From: Staphylococcus marylandisciuri
GTDB taxonomy: Bacteria; Bacillota; Bacilli; Staphylococcales; Staphylococcaceae
Direction of reading: 5' to 3'
Assembly: GCF_025519785.1 (NCBI RefSeq)
Contig: NZ_JAOPKZ010000011.1
Location: 1 to 64,000 of the forward strand
Length of the DNA: 64,000 nucleotides
Shown here: positions 1 through 10,729 of the stretch, piece after piece
Position numbering within the stretch: the first letter of the stretch is position 1
Layout: each line of letters starts with the position of its first letter
The notes under the pieces: model-generated
What the model saw: only the letters and a program-made list of their open reading frames with translations
What the model was told of the DNA's origin: nothing
Database searches by the model: none
Made by a program: the position numbers and the translations under genes

Positions 1-209
1 ACAGATTGTGTGTAGGCATATAAAATAATTTTCAACATCATTTTGGGGTGATATGAGGTAGCACCGCGATGATGCTTGAATTCATCGAATTCATTTTCAG
101 GAATTGTTTCAACGATTTCATTAACATGTCGTGATAGATCATTTGTGGGGATTAGAACTGATGTTTCTATTGGTAGTGTAAGTTGAGTCATGTTATAATT
201 TTTATACAT
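1..209 (-). mobile_element. IS1182-family (IS1272-like) transposase, N-terminal part, cut by window edge
   Basis: Reading from the ATG at 209 toward position 1 gives an open frame beginning MYKNYNMTQLTLPIETSVLI and including FDEFKHHRGATSYHPKMML. I recognise this as the N-terminus of IS1272-type transposases of the IS1182 family. These move the element by a DDE mechanism. Only about 69 codons lie in the window, so it cannot be judged intact or broken. A GGTGCC-like weak ribosome binding site precedes the start. The terminal inverted repeat of the element should lie between about 210 and 300, but I could not fix it. The neighbouring GC-rich hairpin at 300-411 is of interest because this family is reported to favour inverted-repeat targets. 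The family call comes from remembered sequence similarity. Confidence 0.8.
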
Positions 210-299
210 AAGGCACCTCGTTAATTTAGTTTTATGGACTTAATTAAATTATACGAAAGGGCCTTATTTTTTTAAAGTATTTTGATGTAAATTTACATG

Positions 300-411
300 T
301 TAACACTGAGTATTTGTGGCGAGACTCCTGAGGGAGCAGTGCCAGTCGAAGACCGAGGCTGAGACGGCACCCTAGGAAAGCGAGCCAATAATACGAAGTA
401 TGGAATATGAA
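300..411. repeat. GC-rich hairpin element next to the IS end
   Basis: This segment is far more GC-rich than its surroundings and can fold on itself. GGC/GCC, TCCT/AGGA and GTGCC/GGCAC pairs are spaced symmetrically around GTCGAAGACC. The same kind of element is familiar between staphylococcal genes. It sits at the upstream edge of the IS1182-family element and may be its target or a remnant. No coding frame is convincing. Confidence 0.4.
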
Positions 412-413
412 GA

Positions 414-459
414 AGCACTCAGATGAAATGAAATAAATCATCTGAGTGCTATTTTTTTT
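414..459 (+). terminator. Strong hairpin terminator
   Basis: A perfect 13-bp stem (AGCACTCAGATGA with TCATCTGAGTGCT) encloses an 11-nt loop and is followed by a run of T. No gene is obvious just upstream on the plus strand, so it may be left over from a gene displaced by the IS element. A near-identical hairpin recurs at 43084-43121. Confidence 0.6.
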
Positions 460-550
460 GGGATTTATGTCCCAGCCTCTTTCTCTCTAGTCAAAGACCT
501 TTATGTCCCAGCCTCTATGTTGGGGCCCACCCCAACTCGCTGTGCTTGTT

Positions 551-708
551 GGGGGCGGGACAGAAATCTAATTTGAATAAAATGATTTCGTAGTCCTGCC
601 CCGGCAAGGATGACTAGAATTGAAAAAAGCTTAATACAAGCGCATTTTCAAATCAGTCATCTACTGCCAAGATGTTGAAGAGGCTGGGATTTATGTCCCA
701 GTTTCTCT
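551..708 (+). repeat. Dispersed staphylococcal intergenic repeat, family A, full copy
   Basis: The unit starts with the GGGCGGGACAGAAATC hairpin, continues through GATGACTAGAATTG and CAGTCATCTACTGCC, and ends in a GGCTGGGA...TCCCAG hairpin. It follows a partial copy (about 468-540). It lies downstream of purA and probably ends transcripts. Confidence 0.75.
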
Positions 709-770
709 TTGTTGGGGCCCCGCCCTCAGGAGTCTAAACACTTCGAATTAACATGTCATTTTACTTTTAA

Positions 771-864
771 GGAGGTCGGGACATAAGCATTTCTGTCGAC
801 AATCCTGCTTTGGGACGGTGTTAATCGGTTTCCCAAAGCACAGAAACTTTATGTCTCAACCTCC
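771..864. repeat. Dispersed intergenic repeat, family B (short form)
   Basis: The outer arms GGAGGTCGGGACATAAG and CTTTATGTCTCAACCTCC pair over about 17 bp. The inner arms around TTTGGGA/TCCCAAA also pair. It lies 35 bp beyond the purA stop codon and could end purA transcription. Related copies are at 8451-8635 and 13593-13750. Confidence 0.6.
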
Positions 865-898
865 GTTGAAATTGATTAACATCTTCTTAGATGATTGG

Positions 899-2185
899 TT
901 AATCCCATAAGTTCGTCAATAAGTTTGTTTGGTTACGATCAGGACCCACAGAGAAGATTGAAATGCTTACGCCACATATTTCAGAAATACGTTCTAAATA
1001 ACGACGCGCATTATCTGGTAACTCATCTAATGAGCGACAAGATGTGATATCTTCAGTCCAACCTGGAAGCTCTTCATAAATTGGCTTACATCGTTGTAAC
1101 TCATCTAAGTTAGCTGGGTATTCAGTAATTCGTTCGCCATCAAGCTCATAAGCTGTACAAATCTTCACTGTTTCTAAACCTGTCAACACATCAATAGAAT
1201 TGATAGATAAGTCTGTGATACCACTAACACGACGTGCATGACGGACAACGACTGAATCAAACCAACCCACACGTCTAGGGCGACCTGTTGTAGTACCATA
1301 CTCACGTCCTACTTCGCGAATGTGGTGACCATCGTCATCAAATAATTCTGTTGGGAACGGACCGTCGCCTACGCGAGAAGTGTAAGCTTTACATACTCCA
1401 ATCACTTTAGAGATGAAGGTAGGACCTACACCTGTACCTACTGTAACGTTACCTGCCACTGGGTTACTAGATGTAACGAATGGGTACGTTCCGTGGTCTA
1501 TGTCGAGCATCACGCCTTGCGCACCCTCAAATAATACTTTCTCATCTTTCACAAAGGCATCATCTAATGTCTTCGCAGTATCTGTCACGAACGGAGCTAA
1601 ACGTTGTCCTGCTTCATAATATGTCTCGAATATCTCATCAAACGTTGGACACGATTTATTGAACATACCTTGGAAGTAAGCTTCTTTATAATCAATATTT
1701 TCTTGCAGACGTTTTTTAAAGGACGCTTTATTTAGTAAATCAGCCATACGGATACCCATGCGCTGTGCTTTATCCACGTATGCTGGACCAATACCTTTCT
1801 TCGTTGTACCAATCTTATTATCGCCACGACGTTCTTCTTCGTATTCATCTTGCTTTAAATGGTAAGGCAAGATGACTTGCGCACGATTAGAAATGCGTAA
1901 GTTGTCTGTGGAAACACCGCGTTCATTTAAGCCATCTAATTCTTTTAAAAGTGCTACAGGATCTACTACTACACCATTACCGATCACTGCGAGTTTATCT
2001 TTATAAAAAATTCCAGACGGTACTAAGTGTAATTTATATGTTTCTCCATCAAACTTGATAGTATGACCAGCATTATTTCCGCCTGAAAAACGTGTAATGA
2101 CATCTGCTTGTTCTGCTAAGAAATCTGTAATCTTCCCTTTACCTTCGTCTCCCCATTGTGTCCCAACTACTACGATTGATGACAT
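899..2185 (-). CDS. purA: Adenylosuccinate synthetase
   Basis: PurA joins IMP and aspartate using GTP to make adenylosuccinate, the first committed step from IMP to AMP, in the cytoplasm. The 428-residue length is normal. The N-terminal phosphate loop [11 protein letters not shown] (8-18) holds the catalytic Asp13, and SGGNNAGHT carries the catalytic His41. The late [14 protein letters not shown] segment is also family-typical. The ATG at 2185 is preceded by GGAGGTG at good spacing. It sits downstream of dnaB, separated by 290 bp that hold a PurR-box candidate and a dnaB terminator. In staphylococci purA is usually repressed by PurR. Nothing looks damaged. Confidence 0.97.
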   Translation of the reverse strand: MSSIVVVGTQWGDEGKGKITDFLAEQADVITRFSGGNNAGHTIKFDGETYKLHLVPSGIFYKDKLAVIGNGVVVDPVALLKELDGLNERGVSTDNLRISNRAQVILPYHLKQDEYEEERRGDNKIGTTKKGIGPAYVDKAQRMGIRMADLLNKASFKKRLQENIDYKEAYFQGMFNKSCPTFDEIFETYYEAGQRLAPFVTDTAKTLDDAFVKDEKVLFEGAQGVMLDIDHGTYPFVTSSNPVAGNVTVGTGVGPTFISKVIGVCKAYTSRVGDGPFPTELFDDDGHHIREVGREYGTTTGRPRRVGWFDSVVVRHARRVSGITDLSINSIDVLTGLETVKICTAYELDGERITEYPANLDELQRCKPIYEELPGWTEDITSCRSLDELPDNARRYLERISEICGVSISIFSVGPDRNQTNLLTNLWD

Positions 2186-2256
2186 ATGAGCACCTCCAAG
2201 TTTATCTCATTTTAACCATTCAGTATTTTACCAATATTACTTTAAGATTGCAAATA

Positions 2257-2269
2257 AAAATCGAACATT
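2257..2269. promoter_or_regulatory. Candidate PurR operator (PurBox) upstream of purA
   Basis: AAAATCGAACATT matches the PurBox consensus AWWWCCGAACWWT at 12 of 13 positions. It lies about 70 bp upstream of the purA start. PurR usually binds paired boxes; I could not find a convincing second box, so this is a single-site call. Confidence 0.45.
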
Positions 2270-2413
2270 ATCATAAGTAATCAAAATTCTGTCCATCGAA
2301 GTTTCAACCTATCTTTACAGATCTTGAAAACTTTAATATCAAGCTATTATGTAGCTTAGCAAACATTATTTTAGCCGTACTTCCTAGTTTTAATAAGGCA
2401 CCTAAACAAACAT

Positions 2414-2456
2414 AAACCGTACAATAATTACGAATACGCAATTTATCGTACGGTTT
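2414..2456 (-). terminator. Hairpin terminator after dnaB
   Basis: AAACCGTAC and GTACGGTTT form a 9-bp stem with a 25-nt loop just past the dnaB stop codon. On the minus strand it is followed by a moderately T-rich stretch. Confidence 0.5.
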
Positions 2457-2474
2457 AACACTTATTAACGATGT

Positions 2475-3872
2475 TTACATGTCTGCATGTGCATAATCGA
2501 TATCAGTGAATTTATTATATTGTTTCATGAAGTGAAGCTTAACTGTACCTGTTGGGCCGTTACGCTGCTTAGCGATAATGATTTCTATTTCTCCATTATC
2601 ATTATTGACTTGAGGTTCCATGCCTATATCCTCATCGTCATCATCTTCTCCTGCACGCTCGTAATAATCATCACGATATAGAAACGCTACGATATCAGCA
2701 TCTTGCTCAATAGAACCAGACTCACGAATATCACTCATCATCGGACGTTTATCTTGCCGTTGTTCTACGCCACGGGAAAGCTGACTTAAAGCGATAACAG
2801 GACATTCAATTTCTCTGGCTATTGCTTTAAGTGTGCGGGATATTTCAGATACTTCTTGTTGACGGTTATCAGAGAAACGAGATCCACTACCTTGAAGTAA
2901 CTGTAGGTAATCAATAACAACCATATCTAGCCCGTGCTCTTGTTTAAGACGGCGGCACTTAGAACGCACATCAGTTACACGAATGCCTGGTGTGTCGTCA
3001 ATAAACAGTTTAGTATGAGATAGTTTACCAATAGAAGTAGTGAATCGATTCCAATCTTCCTCTTCCATGGTACCTGTTCTCAATCGATTTGAATCAATGT
3101 TACCTGTACTGCACAGCATACGCGTAACGAGTTGATCAGCGCCCATCTCTAGGGAGAAGATGCCGACGGTAAAGTTATCTTCGTGTGTTGCTACTTTTTG
3201 CGCAATATTTAGAGCAAAGGCAGTCTTACCCACTGAGGGACGTGCTGCTATGATGATTAAATCATTGCGATTAAACCCGGCAGTCATATTATCTAAATCA
3301 CGATAACCAGTAGGGATACCTGGAGTTTGACCGCTATTTTGATCGAGCAACTCAGCGTTTTCATACACTTCTCCTAAGACATCAACGATATCTTTAAAGC
3401 CTTCACTTTCACGTGTAGAAGATATTTCTAAGATTCGACGTTCGGCATCATTAAGTACTTCATCTAATTCTAATTCGCTGTTATAACCATCATTTGCGAT
3501 GCTCTCTGCTACTTGTATCAATTTGCGTTTAGTAGACAGTTTGAGCACGATGTCTGTGTAGTATTGAATGTTTCGAGTGGTCGGGACGTTGTTAGCTAGT
3601 TCTGCGAGATATTGAGGCCCACCCGCTTCACTTAGACATCCTTCTTGAGACAGTTGATCTACTAATGTGACACTATCGATATTCTTATTATCTTCATGAA
3701 TGTGCATCATCGCACGGAAGATGTGTTGATGTGCACCTCTATAAAACGACTCAGGAAGTAAGACTTCCTGAGTTGCATTCATGAGTTCGGGATCGAGAAA
3801 AATGGCACCTAAAACAGATTGTTCCGCTTCATTACTATGCGGCATTTTGTTTTGTTCATACATTCCGTCCAT
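2475..3872 (-). CDS. dnaB: Replicative DNA helicase DnaB (DnaC of Bacillus)
   Basis: This is the hexameric helicase that unwinds DNA ahead of the replication fork. At 465 residues it has the usual two parts: an N-terminal helical primase-interaction domain (about 10-110) and a C-terminal RecA-like domain. The latter holds Walker A ARPSVGKT (210-217), the Walker B stretch VVIDYLQL and the SRGVEQRQDKRP region near the arginine finger. An acidic insertion (AGEDDDDEDIG) near the C-terminus is common in staphylococcal versions. It follows rplI by about 30 bp in one orientation, the usual gdpP-rplI-dnaB order. The ATG at 3872 has a GAGGTG ribosome site. No intein or insertion is present. Confidence 0.97.
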   Translation of the reverse strand: MDGMYEQNKMPHSNEAEQSVLGAIFLDPELMNATQEVLLPESFYRGAHQHIFRAMMHIHEDNKNIDSVTLVDQLSQEGCLSEAGGPQYLAELANNVPTTRNIQYYTDIVLKLSTKRKLIQVAESIANDGYNSELELDEVLNDAERRILEISSTRESEGFKDIVDVLGEVYENAELLDQNSGQTPGIPTGYRDLDNMTAGFNRNDLIIIAARPSVGKTAFALNIAQKVATHEDNFTVGIFSLEMGADQLVTRMLCSTGNIDSNRLRTGTMEEEDWNRFTTSIGKLSHTKLFIDDTPGIRVTDVRSKCRRLKQEHGLDMVVIDYLQLLQGSGSRFSDNRQQEVSEISRTLKAIAREIECPVIALSQLSRGVEQRQDKRPMMSDIRESGSIEQDADIVAFLYRDDYYERAGEDDDDEDIGMEPQVNNDNGEIEIIIAKQRNGPTGTVKLHFMKQYNKFTDIDYAHADM

Positions 3873-3902
3873 TTGTTCTACACCTCATATCTCAATCCGT
3901 AA

Positions 3903-4352
3903 TTAGTTTTGTTCTACTGTGTGCACGCGTATTGTTCCTTCTACTTCTTTGTCTAGCTTAACTGGAACATTCGTATAACCTAAGGCATGGATACCATGAG
4001 GTAAATCCATCTTACGCTTATCGATTTTAATATCATGTTGGTCTTGTAGTGCTGAAGCAATTTGTTTAGTGCTGATAGAACCGAAAAGCTTTCCACCTTC
4101 TCCAGTCTTAGCACTCACTTCTACTTCAATATTTTCTAGGCGTTCTTTTAATTCTTTGGCCTCGTCAATTTCTTGTTGTCTTTCTTGTTCAGCCCGTTTG
4201 TTTTGTTGTTGTAATTGTTTTAGATTGCCACTGTTAGCTTCTACAGCTAAGTTCTTTTTAAATAGGAAGTTGTTAGCGTAACCTACTGGTACATCTTTAA
4301 CTTCACCTTTTTTACCTTTACCTTTAACATCTTGTGTGAATATTACTTTCAT
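3903..4352 (-). CDS. rplI: 50S ribosomal protein L9
   Basis: L9 binds 23S rRNA near the base of the L1 stalk and helps hold reading-frame fidelity. The 149-residue frame starts [21 protein letters not shown], the classic L9 N-terminal domain. It then has the long connecting helix (about 40-75, rich in Gln, Glu and Arg) and a C-terminal domain. Its start overlaps the gdpP stop by four bases (ATGA), indicating translational coupling. dnaB follows in the same direction. Confidence 0.97.
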   Translation of the reverse strand: MKVIFTQDVKGKGKKGEVKDVPVGYANNFLFKKNLAVEANSGNLKQLQQQNKRAEQERQQEIDEAKELKERLENIEVEVSAKTGEGGKLFGSISTKQIASALQDQHDIKIDKRKMDLPHGIHALGYTNVPVKLDKEVEGTIRVHTVEQN

Positions 4353-6316
4353 GCTTCGTCACTCCTACTTATTTGTTCTGTTATTGCCTGTTGTAATTGT
4401 TCTATCGCTTCATCTACTGTAACATCTTTCATCTGTGTAGCAGCATTCGTTAAATGCCCGCCTCCACCAAGTGCTTCCATAGTTAGCTGAACATTAAACG
4501 CACCGAGTGAGCGTGCAGACATACCTACTAAATTATCTTCACGTCGCGCTACTACATATGATGCCTCTACACCATCTAAACTTAACAACTCATCGGCAGC
4601 TTGTGCAACGGTGACGGGATGATAGATCTTGTCATCCGGTCCATGCGCTATAGCGACGCCATTATCTTGAAGATCTACTGTACGTATTAATTCAGTACGA
4701 TTAATATAGGTATCTATATCATCTTTAAGGAAGTGTTGCGTTAGAATCGTATCGGCGCCGTGTGCTCTTAAATAGCTAGCAGCGTCAAACGTTCTTGAAC
4801 CTGTGCGCAATGTAAAGTTACGAGTATCCACAATGATTCCGGCAAACATGACGGTTGATTCAAGTCTAGTGAGCCGTTGCTCAGTTGGTTGATACTCTAA
4901 TAGTTCTGTAACCAGTTCTGCTGTAGAGCTGGCATAAGGTTCCATATAGACAAGTAGCGGATTAGATACAAAGCTTTCGCCCCGTCTGTGATGATCGATG
5001 ACAACTTTTCTATTAGATTTATTTAGAATATTTTCATCGAGAACCATTTCAGGTTTATGCGTATCAACTACGACTAATGTTGTCTTAGAAGTCATGATAT
5101 CCCAAGCTTCGTCAGAGGTAATGAAACGCTCTTTTAACTCTGGTTTCTCATCGACAGCATTCATGACCCGTCTTAATGTCGGATCGATATCGGACTCGTT
5201 AAGGACGACGTATGCATCGAGATTATTCATCATCGCAAAGCGCGTCACACCGATAGCAGCACCGATAGCATCTAGGTCAGGACGCTTATGACCCATCACG
5301 ATCACTTTGTCGCCTTCCATAATAATATCTTTTAACGCGTGAGAAATAACTCGTGCTCTAACACGCGTACGCTTTTCCATAGGATCAGTCTTACCGCCAT
5401 AGAAACGTACGTTACCGTTAATATGCTTAATCGCTACTTGGTCACCGCCTCTTCCTAGAGCTAAGTCTAGCCCGGACTGAGACAGTTCACCTAGATCAAT
5501 CAGATTCTCAGAGCCTTCTCCCACACCGATACTGAGTGTGAGCTGCGCGCGATAACCGACGCTTTTCTCTCTTAATTGACTTAAGATATCAAAGTTACTA
5601 TCTTCTACTTCATTTAATATACGTTGATTCAAATACGCCACAAACTGATCAGAACTGTAACGTTTAAAGTAAATATTGTATTCAGAAGCCCATCGGCTAA
5701 TTACACGTGTTACCATTGAGTTAATTTCTGAGCGTTGCGTATCATTCATATTTTGCGTAATTTCATCATAGTTATCTAAGAAAAGCGTTGCAATGATCGG
5801 TTTTGATTCTTCATATAACTCGTTCGTTTTAACCTCTTCAGTTATATCGAAGAAATACAGGATGTTTTCATCTTCTGCATGGCGTACACGATAATGATAG
5901 CCATGATCTTCAATTTCAATTTCTTGCGTCTTCTCTAACTGCTTTAAAATATTTGGATAAACCTCATTGACTGGATCTGAAATCACATTACGCTCAGAAC
6001 GTTCAGTCATAAATTTGTTCATCCATTCAATATTTTCATTCTCATCTAAAATAATCATTCCGATAGGTAATTCTTTAATTGCAGTATCACTGCCAGCTGA
6101 TATGTGTCCACTTAATTCTTCAACATAATTATCCATTTTTAACAAAGCTTTACGTACTAAGTATACCGACACGCTGATCATGACGATAAGTACGATAGCC
6201 GCAATCGTTGCCCAAACGTGGTTAAAGACAAACCAAGCGATGACAATTGCTACACCTGTTAACACCATTAAGATAAATGGCAAGATTAAAGCTTTTTTAG
6301 TGGATTGCCGGTTCAT
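4349..6316 (-). CDS. gdpP: Cyclic-di-AMP phosphodiesterase GdpP
   Basis: GdpP is a membrane enzyme that hydrolyses cyclic-di-AMP to pApA; its loss raises c-di-AMP and beta-lactam tolerance. The 655-residue protein has two N-terminal membrane segments (about 10-55) and a PAS-like domain (about 84-160). A degenerate GGDEF domain follows (about 175-305), then a DHH domain with GHKRPDLDA (342-350), DTH (418-420) and DHH (441-443). The C-terminal DHHA1 domain carries the Gly-rich GGGGH motif. All metal-binding residues appear intact, so it should be active. It overlaps rplI by four bases and follows the DUF2232 gene by 14 bp. Confidence 0.96.
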   Translation of the reverse strand: MNRQSTKKALILPFILMVLTGVAIVIAWFVFNHVWATIAAIVLIVMISVSVYLVRKALLKMDNYVEELSGHISAGSDTAIKELPIGMIILDENENIEWMNKFMTERSERNVISDPVNEVYPNILKQLEKTQEIEIEDHGYHYRVRHAEDENILYFFDITEEVKTNELYEESKPIIATLFLDNYDEITQNMNDTQRSEINSMVTRVISRWASEYNIYFKRYSSDQFVAYLNQRILNEVEDSNFDILSQLREKSVGYRAQLTLSIGVGEGSENLIDLGELSQSGLDLALGRGGDQVAIKHINGNVRFYGGKTDPMEKRTRVRARVISHALKDIIMEGDKVIVMGHKRPDLDAIGAAIGVTRFAMMNNLDAYVVLNESDIDPTLRRVMNAVDEKPELKERFITSDEAWDIMTSKTTLVVVDTHKPEMVLDENILNKSNRKVVIDHHRRGESFVSNPLLVYMEPYASSTAELVTELLEYQPTEQRLTRLESTVMFAGIIVDTRNFTLRTGSRTFDAASYLRAHGADTILTQHFLKDDIDTYINRTELIRTVDLQDNGVAIAHGPDDKIYHPVTVAQAADELLSLDGVEASYVVARREDNLVGMSARSLGAFNVQLTMEALGGGGHLTNAATQMKDVTVDEAIEQLQQAITEQISRSDEA

Positions 6317-6330
6317 TCTTCCACCTCAAA

Positions 6331-7305
6331 TCATTTTTTAATGATAGCTTTTAAATTCATCAGTAAGTCTACCATACCAATTAAGATAATGATTGGTGCA
6401 ATTAATGAGATCAATGACCCTATCACCATCAACAGAATAATAATTGCTAAAGGCATCGCTTTCGACTTACCAAAGAAATGAATGACACTTAATCCCTGAA
6501 TATACATACATAATGATAACACAACTTTAAAGTTTAAGACGATACTTTGAAAGGTAGAAGGTTCACTCACCGATGTAAACATAGTACATACAATTGCGAT
6601 CACATATATGAACAGTAAAAAACGTGGCATTTGCCAAGCATAAAGCGGTTTAAATACCGGCGTTGCCACTTTAAATTTGCGTAAGATAGGAAAAGTAATC
6701 AACAAATTAAGTAACACAATGATGAAGATACTCACAATGATGTGACTTGGAAACTCCATTAAGAATTGATTCGTTGCAACATCTATTACCTGGTTATATT
6801 GATCTAACACACTCGTGCTCAGCTCTTTATCACTAAGAGTTGTGGGAAGATCTAACATCGTTCTTAGTGGTTGAACCAAGTCTTGTCCCTTAGGAAAGCG
6901 GTGAGTTACTTGTAAGATAAGTATAGCTATTAAAGTAAATAAACTTAAGTATGTAGTTGTGACGTAGAAAATACGCTCTTTAGTTGCGCGTTCTTTCAAT
7001 AATTGTCCTATTACCCATCCTGTAATCAAGACGACGACCATAGCACTTAGCGTGATAACGTTACCGAACAAAGTAGTAATGATCACTGATACTAACGCTA
7101 CTATGCCAAAACTTTCTTTATATTTATGCCATAATACAACGCCAGGAATGGTTGCGAAGAAACACAACACGAAACCTAGTGGAGGCAATAAATTTGTGAC
7201 TAAAGCTACAATAGCAAATACGATAATACCTATGATGGTAGCTTTAGGATTTACTTTTGAAAACAATTTCGCCACTCCTATACTAAATTTGACTATAATA
7301 ACCAT
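6331..7305 (-). CDS. DUF2232 (YybS-like) multi-spanning membrane protein
   Basis: This protein of about 324 residues is mostly hydrophobic, with roughly eight predicted membrane spans and short charged loops. It resembles the YybS/DUF2232 family found directly upstream of gdpP in Firmicutes; its biochemical role is unknown. The reading frame extends upstream to 7332, but the ATG at 7305 is better placed behind AAAGAGG. The protein from there starts MVIIVKFSIG. It ends 14 bp before gdpP and is probably co-transcribed with gdpP, rplI and dnaB. Confidence 0.8.
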   Translation of the reverse strand: MVIIVKFSIGVAKLFSKVNPKATIIGIIVFAIVALVTNLLPPLGFVLCFFATIPGVVLWHKYKESFGIVALVSVIITTLFGNVITLSAMVVVLITGWVIGQLLKERATKERIFYVTTTYLSLFTLIAILILQVTHRFPKGQDLVQPLRTMLDLPTTLSDKELSTSVLDQYNQVIDVATNQFLMEFPSHIIVSIFIIVLLNLLITFPILRKFKVATPVFKPLYAWQMPRFLLFIYVIAIVCTMFTSVSEPSTFQSIVLNFKVVLSLCMYIQGLSVIHFFGKSKAMPLAIIILLMVIGSLISLIAPIIILIGMVDLLMNLKAIIKK

Positions 7306-7394
7306 TTTAACCTCTTTAAAAGGTTTATACAATTATTGTCAATTCTCCAAAGCGAATGTAAGAAGTGTTTTTTCTAGAATATAAAATTCAAAAA

Positions 7395-8360
7395 TTAACG
7401 TCTAACTTTAGATATTTTTAAGAAATGATATAAGTTAGGTGCCCAATCATTAAAATTAAGTAAAAAACCATCGTGGCCGACATTATCGGGTACAAAGAAA
7501 TGACGATGATATTTAAAGCGACGCCCCATCGCTCGTACTTGATCATCTGGATAGAGCAAATCATCAGTAAATCCAAGTGTTAATACTTTCGTTTCAAGAG
7601 ACCCTAACACTTCATCTACATCATCCCGTCCTCGATCCAAATTATGACTATCTAAGACGTCAAGCAGCGTATAATAACAGTCTAAATCAAAGTTCTTCTT
7701 AAATTTATTCCCTTGATGTTTCTGATAGGAGACAACTTGATCAGGTGTGAACCGTTCATCATAACTTTTAGAGGAACGATAAGTTAAAAATCCTAGTTGA
7801 CGAGCTATGCTTAACCCTTCTACTCCCCCTATATCCATCGCTTGTCTTGCTATTTCATTGAAAGCGCGGCTATAAGAAGACGTCTTATCCGTGGCAGCTA
7901 GAATGATCGCTTTATCCACTTGAAATTGTCTATTATATAAGAGTTCTTGAGCTTGCATACCACCTAAAGAGCCTCCGATTAATACGTTTATACGCTCATA
8001 GCCTAATGTTTTAATACCTAATTCTATGGCACGCACAATATCTCTCAGTGTTAGTTGGTGGGGAAAGTGCTCATCAGTCAGAGGTGAACTTGAACCAAAG
8101 GGGCTACCAATCACGTTGAAAGTTAAGAACTGATAATCGTGTACAGGCATGTAGCCACCATCAATAATTTCACGCCACCAGCCGGGGGCATCGTCAGTTC
8201 CATATGTGAGGTGATTGCCTGTTAGAGCATGACAAACGAGCGCGAGCGGCTGCCCTTTGTAACCTACGTGCTCATAACGTAACTTTAAATTCTGGATCAG
8301 TTCGCCAGATTCTGTCTGAAACTCACCTAGTTCTAAAGTATCAACGGTATAATACGTCAT
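7395..8360 (-). CDS. metX: Homoserine O-acetyltransferase (MetX type)
   Basis: This alpha/beta hydrolase-fold enzyme acetylates homoserine with acetyl-CoA, the entry to methionine synthesis and the substrate source for MetI. The 321-residue protein has the nucleophile elbow IGGSLGG with Ser131. The Asp of the triad lies in DDLLYPDD and the His in NVGHDGFL near the C-terminus. The family activation motif NVIGSPFGSSSP is also visible. The ATG at 8360 follows GGGGGCG. A SAM-I riboswitch lies upstream at 8644-8742, so expression should rise when SAM is low. A nested repeat separates riboswitch and gene. Confidence 0.88.
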   Translation of the reverse strand: MTYYTVDTLELGEFQTESGELIQNLKLRYEHVGYKGQPLALVCHALTGNHLTYGTDDAPGWWREIIDGGYMPVHDYQFLTFNVIGSPFGSSSPLTDEHFPHQLTLRDIVRAIELGIKTLGYERINVLIGGSLGGMQAQELLYNRQFQVDKAIILAATDKTSSYSRAFNEIARQAMDIGGVEGLSIARQLGFLTYRSSKSYDERFTPDQVVSYQKHQGNKFKKNFDLDCYYTLLDVLDSHNLDRGRDDVDEVLGSLETKVLTLGFTDDLLYPDDQVRAMGRRFKYHRHFFVPDNVGHDGFLLNFNDWAPNLYHFLKISKVRR

Positions 8361-8450
8361 TATATTCGCCCCCTATTATTGAATAAACTTCTAGACTTTC
8401 CTCATTATTACTTAAAAGCTGACAGGTTCTGCGATATTTCGAATCAAAAA

Positions 8451-8635
8451 GGAGGTTGAGACGTAAGTTTCTGTGCTCTGGGATACCGATTAACGGCATT
8501 TCAAAAGGGAGCGGGACAGAAATCTAATTTGAATAAAAAGATTTCATAGTCCAGCCCAGGCAAAGACCATTATGTCCCAGTTTCTCTGTGTTGGGGCCCC
8601 CTGCTCAAACCCTCATCGCTTGTGTCCCGACCTCC
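8451..8635. repeat. Family B repeat with an internal, shortened family A copy
   Basis: The outer arms GGAGGTTGAGACGTAAG and CTTGTGTCCCGACCTCC can pair. Inside is a family A copy (about 8508-8612) that keeps the GGGAGCGGGACAGAAATC hairpin but lacks the GATGACTAGAATTG to CTACTGCC middle. On the minus strand the outer stem is followed by TTTTT (8446-8450), the shape of a terminator. It lies between the SAM riboswitch and metX. Confidence 0.6.
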
Positions 8636-8643
8636 ATTAAATA

Positions 8644-8742
8644 CTTATTATCCGAGTAACATATCGTTGGTAGTAGCACCGTGCTAACATAGTTGGTTGC
8701 TGAAGCTTCTCAGGGCCAAATCCCTCCGCTTCTCTGAATAAG
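8644..8742 (-). ncRNA. SAM-I (S-box) riboswitch upstream of metX
   Basis: On the minus strand the segment reads CTTATTCAGAG, then the core GGAGGGATTTGGCCCTGAGA, AGCTTCAGCAACC and GGTGCTA, and closes with GGATAATAAG. These are the conserved blocks of the S-box aptamer in the right order and spacing (about 99 nt). It binds S-adenosylmethionine and normally ends transcription when SAM is plentiful. The gene it serves is metX, 283 nt downstream. The expression platform is unusual because repeat elements fill the gap. Confidence 0.9.
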
Positions 8743-8789
8743 ATCATATTCATAATGTCATATTTTTAGATTAGTATAAGTTAGACTAT

Positions 8790-8818
8790 ATTCTAATAGA
8801 AAATTGCGAATAGTTCAA
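8790..8818 (-). promoter_or_regulatory. Probable sigma-A promoter of the SAM riboswitch / metX transcript
   Basis: On the minus strand TTGAAC and TAGAAT are separated by 17 bp, and the predicted start is about 40 nt upstream of the aptamer. The match to consensus is moderate. Confidence 0.5.
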
Positions 8819-8941
8819 TAAATATTCTTAGGGGTTAGACTTCCGTTTGTCTGATGTTAGACATACTTCTGTATTAAATCTCCTAGTCTTCCCTTTTCAC
8901 CGCCTTAGTGTGATCGCTAGCACTTAGACTAGGTACTAACA

Positions 8942-9002
8942 AAAAAGGTTAAGACGTTAAGTGCTAGGTCGAATATCAATCTATACACTATCGTCTTAAC
9001 CT
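8942..9002 (-). terminator. Terminator after serS
   Basis: AGGTTAAGACG and CGTCTTAACCT form an 11-bp stem with a long loop, followed on the minus strand by TTTTTTG. It lies about 20 bp past the serS stop codon. Confidence 0.65.
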
Positions 9003-9022
9003 CTCATTATACAGCACGACTA

Positions 9023-10579
<1,557 letters not shown>

Positions 10580-10585
10580 AACCTA

Positions 10586-10614
10586 AATATAGCAAATTGT
10601 TTAAAAACTTTCAA
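10586..10614 (-). promoter_or_regulatory. Promoter of serS
   Basis: TTGAAA and TATATT on the minus strand are separated by 17 bp, and transcription would start just ahead of the T-box leader. Confidence 0.6.
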
Positions 10615-10729
10615 GCAGTCCCATCAGAGTTAATTTCGTTCTCTTTCAAATTATTGGGGGGAAGGTCACTATGTAACGCCTCTATTTAAAGGATATTCAA
10701 GTGAGTGGTCCCTAGATTAGAACCTCAAC

